NCBI GenBank assembly: GCA_002431285.1
Contig: DJEF01000022.1
Span: 1-11,944 of the forward strand
DNA: 11,944 bases
From: Ruminococcaceae bacterium UBA5905
Lineage (GTDB): Bacteria; Bacillota; Clostridia; Oscillospirales; Acutalibacteraceae
Direction of reading: 5' to 3'
Both the position numbers and the translations under genes were made by a program. Positions 6,476-11,944 of the stretch are shown here, one piece after another. Every line of letters starts with the position of its first letter. Within the stretch, counting starts at the first letter, position 1. The notes under the pieces were generated by a model. That model was given only the letters and a program-made list of their open reading frames with translations. It was not told the DNA's origin and searched no databases.

Positions 6476-7623
6476 GCCTGTCCCTCCTTTGCGGTTTTCT
6501 TCCGGAACTTGCCGACAATCGTGGCGGGCAGGTTCACAATATTCCGCACCAGGCGGGCGGAGCTGAATTCTTTATCGCCCATAATGCCGTTGCGGAAGAA
6601 CAGCACGAAGATCATAATGATGACGGAGAACACCACCAGCCGGAAACCGTTGCGGAATACGGAAGAGGTGATGCCCAGAAATTCGCCGCTGTCCAGTCCC
6701 CGCAGCCACCATTCCTGGGAGGCGATGTAGAGGAAGCTGGCGAGGATCGACCCGGTGATGGAGCCGATGCCGCCGATGACCACGATGAGCAGGATCTCAT
6801 AGGTCAGCGCCGAGGTAAAGGGGGCGGCATTGGTAGAGCCTACGTACATGGCATACATGGCACCGCCGATGCCGGCGAAGAAAGAACTGGTGAGAAAGCT
6901 GATCATCTTATGCTTCGCCAGATTGATGCCCATGGCCTCGGCGGCGATCTCATCGTCCCGGATGGCCTTAAATGCCCGCCCGTAGGTGGAATGGATCATC
7001 AGGGCAATGATGCCGATGCACACCACCGCCACCAGAAAGAACGGAAACACAAAGGACAGCTTTTTGAAAGGGCCGTCGCTGAGCTGCTCCTTAAAGGTGT
7101 TCAGCTGGCTGATGGGGAAAGAGCCGTTGGTCAGCGGTCCCAGCTTATCCCATTGGATGATGGTGCGCAGAATCTCGGCAAAGCCCAGAGTGGCGATGGC
7201 CAGATAGTCGCTCTTCAGCTTCAGCACCGGCAGACCGATGAGGAAGGCGAAGACGGCGGCGGCGATGCCCGCCAGCAGGATCGCCACCAGAATCGGCAGC
7301 TGGAAGTGGATGAGCGGCGTGCCGGAAAAGCTGTATACCATTTCCCGGCTGCCGTCGTTGACGGAAAAGATGGCATAGACATACGCACCGATGAGCATAA
7401 AGCCCGCCTGCCCCAGCGAGAATAAGCCGGTGAAGCCGTTGAGCAGGTTCATGGAGACCACCACGATGGCGTAGACGCAGCCCTTTTGCAGCACCTTGAC
7501 GATCATATCGAAGGAGTTGGAGGTGGTGTCGATCACGATGAGCACCGCCACCAGCGCCGCCAGCAGGATCAGGTTGCCGATGGTATTCTGCTTTTTCGTG
7601 GCCGGTTTTAACAGTTGTTTCAT
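6472..7623 (-). CDS. livM: Branched-chain amino acid ABC transporter permease LivM
   Basis: This 383-residue inner-membrane permease forms the translocation path with LivH. It has about nine or ten hydrophobic segments, the family motif GLFSLGQAGFMLIGAY in the early part and SDYLAIATLGFAEILR at about 138-153, plus a basic cytosolic tail of about 40 residues at the C-terminus. I chose the ATG at 7623 because AAGGAGGT ends 7 bases upstream; the GTG at 7632 overlaps that site and cannot be used normally. The gene begins 14 bases after the livH stop and its stop overlaps the livG start. Confidence 0.94.
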   Translation of the reverse strand: MKQLLKPATKKQNTIGNLILLAALVAVLIVIDTTSNSFDMIVKVLQKGCVYAIVVVSMNLLNGFTGLFSLGQAGFMLIGAYVYAIFSVNDGSREMVYSFSGTPLIHFQLPILVAILLAGIAAAVFAFLIGLPVLKLKSDYLAIATLGFAEILRTIIQWDKLGPLTNGSFPISQLNTFKEQLSDGPFKKLSFVFPFFLVAVVCIGIIALMIHSTYGRAFKAIRDDEIAAEAMGINLAKHKMISFLTSSFFAGIGGAMYAMYVGSTNAAPFTSALTYEILLIVVIGGIGSITGSILASFLYIASQEWWLRGLDSGEFLGITSSVFRNGFRLVVFSVIIMIFVLFFRNGIMGDKEFSSARLVRNIVNLPATIVGKFRKKTAKEGQA

Positions 7624-7630
7624 GGGGGAC

Positions 7631-7638
7631 ACCTCCTT
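7631..7638 (-). promoter_or_regulatory. livM ribosome binding site that decides the start
   Basis: AAGGAGGT on the minus strand overlaps the last base of the livH stop codon and lies 7 bases from the ATG at 7623. It excludes the in-frame GTG at 7632, which overlaps the site itself. Confidence 0.85.
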
Positions 7639-8516
7639 TATACCTTTTCGGTGGTTTTTTCTCCGAACAGGCCGGTGGGCTTGACGCAGAGAATGACGAT
7701 CAGCAGAGCGAACGTGAAAGCATCGGAGAAGGTGGTCATGCTCACGCCGCCGATGTTGATGGCACGGATGAGGTTCTCGCAGATGCCGATGATGAAAGCC
7801 CCCACCACGGCGCCGGGGATGGAGCCGATGCCGCCGAATACCGCCGCCACAAAGGATTTCAGCCCCGGCATGGAACCGGAGGTGGGGATGACGGAGGGAT
7901 AGTTGCTGAAATACAGCACCGATCCGATGGCGGCCAGCAGCGAGCCGATGACAAAGGTGACGCTGATGACCCGGTTGATCTTGATGCCCATGAGCTGGGA
8001 GGTTTCAAAATCCTTGGACACCGCCCGCATGGCGATGCCGATTTTGGTGAACCGGATGATCAGCACCAGCCCCACCACCAGCAGGATCGTCAGCACCGGC
8101 GTGATGAGGGTCACCCACTTGGTGGTGGCGCCGAACAGACTGACCGTGTTGGACAGACCGGGGATCGCGGGATAGGTTTTTGCCAGACCGCCGGTGACAT
8201 ACAGCGCCACATTTTGCAGTGTGTAGGACACACCGATGGCGGAGATCATCACCGACATACGGGGAGCGCTGCGCAGGGGCTTATAGGCGATCTTTTCCAC
8301 GGCGCAGCCCAGCGCCACCGTGGCAATGAGCACCAGCGGGATGGACAGGTACAGGGGCATGGCCGTGGTGGCGTATACCATGATCAGACCGGCCACCATG
8401 AAGATGTCGCCGTGGGCGAAGTTGATCAGCCGCAGGATGCCGTAGACCATGGTATAGCCGATGGCGATCAGCGCATACTGTCCGCCTACGGAGATACCCG
8501 CCAGAATATAATCCAT
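7638..8516 (-). CDS. livH: Branched-chain amino acid ABC transporter permease LivH
   Basis: This 292-residue permease has about eight hydrophobic segments. It starts MDYILAGISVGGQYALIAIG, has the family motif RLINFAHGDIFMVAG (about 29-43), the cytosolic coupling loop GIAMRAVSKDFETSQLMGI in the second half and GGIGSIPGAVVGAF near the C-terminus. The start at 8516 has GGAGG 8 bases upstream and matches LivH N-termini; frames further upstream run through a non-coding hairpin region. It lies 178 bp after livK, with a hairpin in the gap, and 14 bp before livM. Length is in the normal range for LivH. Confidence 0.95.
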   Translation of the reverse strand: MDYILAGISVGGQYALIAIGYTMVYGILRLINFAHGDIFMVAGLIMVYATTAMPLYLSIPLVLIATVALGCAVEKIAYKPLRSAPRMSVMISAIGVSYTLQNVALYVTGGLAKTYPAIPGLSNTVSLFGATTKWVTLITPVLTILLVVGLVLIIRFTKIGIAMRAVSKDFETSQLMGIKINRVISVTFVIGSLLAAIGSVLYFSNYPSVIPTSGSMPGLKSFVAAVFGGIGSIPGAVVGAFIIGICENLIRAINIGGVSMTTFSDAFTFALLIVILCVKPTGLFGEKTTEKV

Positions 8517-8641
8517 ATTGACTTCCTCCAAAACAGACGGCGGCGGGAGAAAAACTCCCCCGCGGGGCCGTGTACCGATTCTTTGTGGGGGCTGCGCCGT
8601 CCGGTGCATCGGATGCCCGTGCGCGGCATTGCCCGAAAAGG

Positions 8642-8678
8642 ACAAGGCCGAATGCCAGATGCCGGCATCCGACCTTGT
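8642..8678 (-). terminator. Intra-operon hairpin between livK and livH (partial terminator or mRNA stabiliser)
   Basis: Arms 8642-8656 and 8664-8678 form a 15 bp stem with a 7 base loop. Two positions are imperfect in DNA, but both become G-U pairs in minus-strand RNA, so the stem is complete only in the transcript that reads livK to livH. It begins 16 bases after the livK stop. Only a short CCTTTT follows, so termination should be incomplete. Such hairpins after binding-protein genes commonly keep the binding protein more abundant than the permease; that role is inferred here. Confidence 0.65.
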
Positions 8679-8694
8679 TTTGCGGTTGGCTAGC

Positions 8695-9861
8695 TCAGAT
8701 GCCCTGCTCCTTGACGAAAGTCCAGGCACCGGTGGTGGTATCGGCGGCCTTGATGTAGGCAACCGTGCGCTCGGCGTCGCCGTTGACGGAATCGAATTTA
8801 ATGTCGCCGGTCACGCCCTTATACTGCACATTCCACAGCGCCTCCATGATCTTGGCAGGATCGGAGGACTTGGCGGCCTTGATGGCCTCCAGCGCGGTGA
8901 AGTAGGCATCGTAGCCCATGGCGGACACGGCCGAGACGATGTCGTTGCCGCCGTTGTTGGTCAGCTTGCTGCTGTCGGCATTGAGCCACTTCTTGAAGCC
9001 ATCGTCGAAGGACTGGTTGCCGCCCTCCTGGTAGAAAGTGGTGATGTTGATGGTCACGTCCTTGTCCTTGGCCGCCTGCAGGATCACGTTGCTGTCCCAG
9101 GTATCGCCGGCATACAGCGGGATGCCCACTTTCTGGGTGGCGGCTGCCTCTACGATCAGCTGCGCATAGGAGATGGAGGTGGGGGCGAAGATGGCCTGCG
9201 CGCCGCTGTTCTTGGCATTGGTGATGTAGGAGGTGAAATCCGCCTGGTTGGTCGGGAAGTTGTCGGACACCACTGTGCCGCCCAGCTTTTCGAAAGCGGT
9301 CTTAAAGCTGCTGGACAGTCCCAGATCGTAGGCGTTGCCCAGTTCCGCCAGGGTATAGGCGGTCTTGATGCCCTGATCCCAGGCGTATTTCGCCATCACG
9401 GAGCCCTGGAAGGGATCCAGGAAACAGATGCGGAAATAATGCTTGTTGCCCTCGGTGACCTGGGTGTTGGTGCAGGTGATGCCGATGGCGGGGATGCCCG
9501 CCTCCTTGAATACGGGGGAGGCGGCAATGGATACGGACGAGCCGTAGGAGCCCAGCACCACGGACACACCCTTGTTCACCAGCTGGGTGGCGGCGGTGGA
9601 CGCCTTGTCATCGGCGGACTGATTATCCACCTCGACCAGCTCGATCTTGTAGGTCTTGCCGTCGATCTCCACGGTGGGCTGCACGCTGTTGGCATATTCC
9701 ACACCCAGCGTCTCCTGCTTACCGCCGGCGCCGTTAGCGCCGGAAGCCGGCTCGAACACGCCGATCTTGATGACGTCGCCGTCGCTGCTGCTGTTGCCGC
9801 AGCCGGCGAAGCACAGGCACGCCAGCGCTATGCATAGGGTGATTGCGAACAGTTTTTTCAT
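8695..9861 (-). CDS. livK: Branched-chain amino acid ABC transporter substrate-binding lipoprotein LivK
   Basis: This 388-residue periplasmic-type binding protein captures substrate outside the membrane and delivers it to LivHM. It begins with a lipoprotein signal peptide (MKKLFAITLCIALACLCFAG) and a lipobox cysteine at 21, so it should be anchored to the cell surface by lipid; Phe at -3 is less common than Leu. A Ser/Gly/Asp linker leads to the type I binding fold: IKIGVFEPASGANGAGGKQE near 31-50, then GVSVVLGSYGSSVSIAASPVF, and ITCTNTQVTEGNKHYFRICFLDPFQG. Family members bind Leu, Ile or Val, but related ones bind other amides or amino acids, so substrate is inferred. AAGGAGGA lies 6 bases before the ATG. 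It is the first gene of the operon, with its own strong promoter at 9948-9976. Confidence 0.94.
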   Translation of the reverse strand: MKKLFAITLCIALACLCFAGCGNSSSDGDVIKIGVFEPASGANGAGGKQETLGVEYANSVQPTVEIDGKTYKIELVEVDNQSADDKASTAATQLVNKGVSVVLGSYGSSVSIAASPVFKEAGIPAIGITCTNTQVTEGNKHYFRICFLDPFQGSVMAKYAWDQGIKTAYTLAELGNAYDLGLSSSFKTAFEKLGGTVVSDNFPTNQADFTSYITNAKNSGAQAIFAPTSISYAQLIVEAAATQKVGIPLYAGDTWDSNVILQAAKDKDVTINITTFYQEGGNQSFDDGFKKWLNADSSKLTNNGGNDIVSAVSAMGYDAYFTALEAIKAAKSSDPAKIMEALWNVQYKGVTGDIKFDSVNGDAERTVAYIKAADTTTGAWTFVKEQGI

Positions 9862-9947
9862 GGGTATTCCTCCTTAGATGTTCCTCAGCCGTCTGCCTGT
9901 GCCGGTGTTGCCGCCGCATGCTGTCCGCCCTTCGGAATTTTTCTGCT

Positions 9948-9976
9948 ATTGTACACGCTTTCGGTAGCGTTGTCAA
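9948..9976 (-). promoter_or_regulatory. livK operon promoter with dyad in the spacer
   Basis: On the minus strand, TTGACA (9971-9976), a 17 base spacer and TACAAT (9948-9953) form a near-perfect sigma-A-type promoter, with a predicted start near 9941 and a leader of about 80 bases. The spacer holds the inverted repeat ACGCT-6 bases-AGCGT, whose right arm is one base from the -10 box. Including the hexamers, the whole promoter forms a larger imperfect palindrome (10 of 13 positions per arm). It resembles the sdaAB promoter closely. Confidence 0.8.
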
Positions 9977-10049
9977 TAATTATACCGCTATTTCTATCTT
10001 TTTTCGACTTTACCGGATGTATTTTCGGCATGATTTGTACATTCCGCAC

Positions 10050-10082
10050 AACGCAGTGTTCGCGTATAGCGGACACTGCGTT
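10050..10082 (+). repeat. Long inverted repeat upstream of the livK promoter
   Basis: Arms 10050-10063 (AACGCAGTGTTCGC) and 10069-10082 flank a 5 base loop. Thirteen of 14 positions match and the remaining one is a U-G wobble in plus-strand RNA but an A/C mismatch in minus-strand RNA. There is no T run on either side, so it is not a classic terminator. It lies about 75 bases upstream of the livK -35 box. It may be an RNA structure or a protein-binding dyad. Confidence 0.6.
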
Positions 10083-10149
10083 CTGAAAGGCCGTTTCGCA
10101 TGGTGGCAAGCTGGCCGACAACACAGCAATTATCAGCTGACCGGCGTGA

Positions 10150-10220
10150 TTGACGTTGTATGTCCATTGACGAACACAAAAAAGACTTATAAGACTTGAC
10201 GTTGTGGTATAAAATGGACA
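10150..10220 (+). repeat. Cluster of TTGACG direct repeats with an outer inverted repeat
   Basis: TTGACG occurs three times (10150, 10167, 10196), and the first and third copies extend identically to TTGACGTTGT. TGTCCATT (10161-10168) is mirrored by AATGGACA (10213-10220). AAGACTT is repeated at 10182 and 10191, around the palindrome CTTATAAG. This is the most repeat-dense part of the gap and could be a regulator-binding cluster. TATAAAAT at 10208 resembles a -10 box but lacks a well-placed -35. Confidence 0.4.
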
Positions 10221-10289
10221 AATACGCCGAAAATCCGTATAAATATTCAAGATTTTACTGCTTTAGCGATTAAAAATACAAAATCAAAA

Positions 10290-10324
10290 AACCGCTGTCG
10301 GAATGGTGTTTCCCGACAGCGGTT
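10290..10324 (-). terminator. Intrinsic terminator of the P1B ATPase gene
   Basis: A perfect 12 bp stem (10290-10301 with 10313-10324; AACCGCTGTCGG and complement) is followed on the minus strand by a run of six T and further T-rich sequence. It begins 18 bases after the ATPase stop codon, so the ATPase is the last gene of its transcript and does not read into livK. Confidence 0.9.
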
Positions 10325-10342
10325 GAACGGTATTCGACGATT

Positions 10343-11944
10343 TTATGCCTGAGCTGTGGAGGGGAGAGCGGGCGTGGGCCTGTCTGTCGGCAGCAGATCG
10401 GTCATGCTCTTGAGGCTGATACCCAGTGTGGACAGATTGTGCAGCAGAGCGGACAGCGTGGGCTGAATGACGCCGGTGACGCCGCACAGGATCAGCAGCA
10501 GATTGAAACCGACGATGAACCGATAGTTGCGGTGAATCCGCTGCATGAGCAGCTGGCTCAATTGCCGCAGGGTCACCAGCTGAAACAGCTCCTCGGAGGA
10601 GATGGTGATATCGGCGATCTCCCGGGCGATAGCAGCGCCGCTGTTGATGGCGATGCCCACATCCGCCTCCGACAGCGCCGGAGCGTCGTTGACCCCGTCG
10701 CCGACCATCATGACCCGATGTCCGGCGGCTTTTTCCGCCCGGATGTAGGTGGCCTTGTCCTCCGGCAGCACCTCGGCGTGGTATTCGTCCACCCCCACGG
10801 CCCGGGCGACGGCGGCGGCGGTTTTTTCGTTATCGCCGGTCATCATCACGACCTTGCGGATGCCGCAGGCGTGGAGCGCCTGAATAGCGGCCGCCGCCTC
10901 CTTGCGCAGGGGATCGTAGATGCAGATGACCGCCGCCAGCTGTCCGGAAACCGCCAGATACAGATGGGAATAGGTGTCGTTAAGGGAGGCAAATTTATCC
11001 TCTTCTCCTGCGGGAACGCGGCAGTCCTCGTCCTCAAATACAAAATGATAGCTGCCGATGACGACCTTGTGTCCTTCTACGGTGCTGGAAATACCGTGTG
11101 CTACTACGTATTCTACTTTGGAATGGTATTCCTCGTGGTTGAGCCCCCGCTTTTTGGCCTCCTCCACTACGGCATTCGCCAGAGAATGGGGGTAGTGCTC
11201 CTCCAGACAGGCAGCCAGCCGGAGCATATCCTCCTCCCGCCGTCCGCCGAAGGTGACAATTTCTGCCACCTGGGGAGTGGCGTGGGTCAGGGTGCCGGTC
11301 TTATCAAATACGATGGTGTCGGCGGTGGCTACCGCCTCCAGAAACCGGCCGCCCTTGACGGTGATATCGTAGCGGTTGCTCTCCCGCATGGCGGACAGGA
11401 CGGCGATGGGCATGGACAGTTTCAGCGCGCAGGAAAAATCCACCATCAGCACCGATAGGGTTTTCGTGGCGTTGCGGGTGAGCAGATAGGTCAGCGCTGT
11501 GCCCCCCAGCGTGTAGGGAACCAGCCGATCCGCCAGCCGGGAAGCTTTGTCCTCGGCGGTGGATTTCAGCTTTTCCGATTCCTCGATCATCTGTACGATC
11601 CGGGCATAGCGCCCGCCGCCGTTCACCCGGCTGACGGAGAGGACGCATTCGCCCTCCTCCACCACCGTGCCGGCATAGACATAGCTGCCGCAGACCTTGC
11701 GCACCGGCAGTGCTTCGCCGGTCATGGAGGACTGGTTGACGGCGGCTTCGCCGTCCACTACGGTGCCGTCCAGCGGAATCAGATTGCCGGTGCGGACCAC
11801 GACTGTGTCTCCCTCGGCTACGTCCGAGATGGGGACGAGGATCTCCTGCCCGTCCCGGCGCAGCCAGACCTTGTCCACATGCAGGGACATGGCGCCCGCC
11901 AAATCGGATACGGATTTTTTGTGGGTCCATTCCTCCAGCAGCTC
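10343..11944 (-). CDS. Heavy-metal P1B-type ATPase (N-terminus beyond window)
   Basis: The frame is open to the right edge, so only the last 533 residues of a protein usually near 700 are visible. The missing part would hold the first membrane helices and any metal-binding domain. In visible numbering, TGEA is at 75-78 (actuator domain), the phosphorylated Asp in DKTGTLT is at 214, HYPHSLA at 250-256 stands for the HP motif of metal pumps, TGDN is at 369-372 and GDGVNDAPAL starts at 415. Two or three hydrophobic helices close the protein. The membrane metal-site motif reads DFSCALKLSMP (SCA near 171-173), lacking the proline of the usual CPC or SPC. The EEHYPHSLA block and this motif recall the CtpC-like subgroup, so the metal could be Mn, Zn or another ion; copper should not be assumed. 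The TTG near 11902 and the ATG near 11890 are internal, because conserved sequence (LLEEWTHKKS) precedes them. Confidence 0.92.
   Translation of the reverse strand, partial: ELLEEWTHKKSVSDLAGAMSLHVDKVWLRRDGQEILVPISDVAEGDTVVVRTGNLIPLDGTVVDGEAAVNQSSMTGEALPVRKVCGSYVYAGTVVEEGECVLSVSRVNGGGRYARIVQMIEESEKLKSTAEDKASRLADRLVPYTLGGTALTYLLTRNATKTLSVLMVDFSCALKLSMPIAVLSAMRESNRYDITVKGGRFLEAVATADTIVFDKTGTLTHATPQVAEIVTFGGRREEDMLRLAACLEEHYPHSLANAVVEEAKKRGLNHEEYHSKVEYVVAHGISSTVEGHKVVIGSYHFVFEDEDCRVPAGEEDKFASLNDTYSHLYLAVSGQLAAVICIYDPLRKEAAAAIQALHACGIRKVVMMTGDNEKTAAAVARAVGVDEYHAEVLPEDKATYIRAEKAAGHRVMMVGDGVNDAPALSEADVGIAINSGAAIAREIADITISSEELFQLVTLRQLSQLLMQRIHRNYRFIVGFNLLLILCGVTGVIQPTLSALLHNLSTLGISLKSMTDLLPTDRPTPALPSTAQA

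Larger units (their letters stand above)
9977..10289. other. Gene-free intergenic region between the livK promoter and the ATPase terminator
   Basis: I find no supportable gene in these 313 bases. The stretch is clearly more AT-rich than the genes on either side, above all from 10150 to 10290. It contains a 14 bp hairpin (10050-10082) and a cluster of short repeats (10150-10220), listed separately. Frames open across it have no ribosome site and no recognisable protein. A small RNA cannot be excluded. Confidence 0.6.

Noticed and set aside
8545..8559. Small GGGAG-A5-CTCCC hairpin before livH
   Set aside because: The stem is only 5 bp and could easily occur by chance in GC-rich sequence.
8518..9837. 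439-codon open frame on the plus strand, opposite livK
   Set aside because: It lies antisense to the well-supported livK gene, has no ribosome site and its Gly/His/Val-rich translation resembles no family. It follows from the GC-rich codon use of livK.
9937..9951. Possible CodY box over the livK transcription start
   Set aside because: Only 10 of 15 positions match AATTTTCWGAAAATT, too weak without conservation or evidence that this organism has CodY.
9885..10250. 121-codon minus-strand frame covering the livK upstream region
   Set aside because: It spans the livK promoter and the 10050 hairpin, lacks a ribosome site and has no recognisable domain.
10214..10273. 19-residue peptide frame on the plus strand (MDKYAENPYKYS...)
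   Set aside because: No ribosome site precedes the ATG and no well-spaced promoter is present.
10439..11458. 339-codon plus-strand frame opposite the ATPase
   Set aside because: It is a shadow of an unmistakable P-type ATPase.

Overview
The window looks like chromosome from a spore-forming, fairly GC-rich member of the Clostridia, probably Oscillospiraceae/Ruminococcaceae-like. The evidence is the spoIIGA-sigE pair, a two-subunit iron-sulfur L-serine dehydratase, strong AGGAGG ribosome binding sites and high GC with GC-rich codon use. The family placement is inference; no rRNA or tRNA gene is present to fix it.

Layout from left to right. (1) 1-1361, minus strand: the 5' part of a large alanine-rich, phage tail-fibre-like gene that runs off the left edge. 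(2) 1362-1566: a leader with a GC-rich hairpin, a strong intrinsic terminator and, just before that terminator, a near-consensus promoter. (3) 1567-3170, minus strand: sigE and spoIIGA, the mother-cell sporulation sigma factor and its activating protease, overlapping by 16 bp. (4) A 128 bp divergent region. (5) 3299-4851, plus strand: sdaAB-sdaAA, the serine dehydratase subunits, joined by an ATGA overlap. (6) A 16 bp-stem terminator shared by convergent operons. (7) 4924-9861, minus strand: a complete branched-chain amino acid-type ABC uptake operon in the order livK-livH-livM-livG-livF, with a hairpin between livK and livH that may set a high ratio of binding protein to permease. (8) 9862-10342: a 481 bp gene-free stretch with the livK promoter, a long hairpin, short direct repeats and the terminator of the next gene. 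(9) 10343-11944, minus strand: the C-terminal three quarters of a heavy-metal P1B-type ATPase whose 5' end lies beyond the right edge.

Working together, the liv operon would import branched-chain (or similar aliphatic) amino acids and SdaAAB would turn L-serine into pyruvate and ammonia, as expected of an amino-acid-using anaerobe. SpoIIGA and SigE belong to sporulation and the ATPase to metal homeostasis; neither has an obvious functional link to the transporters.

I see no clearly new multi-gene system. The most interesting signal is regulatory. Three separate sigma-A-type promoters (before sdaAB, before livK and after sigE) share a 17 bp spacer, the sequence CGTG directly before a TACAAT -10 box, and a perfect 5 bp inverted repeat of the form ACGnn...n'n'CGT in the spacer. 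The two inner bases of each arm differ between sites but remain complementary within each site.
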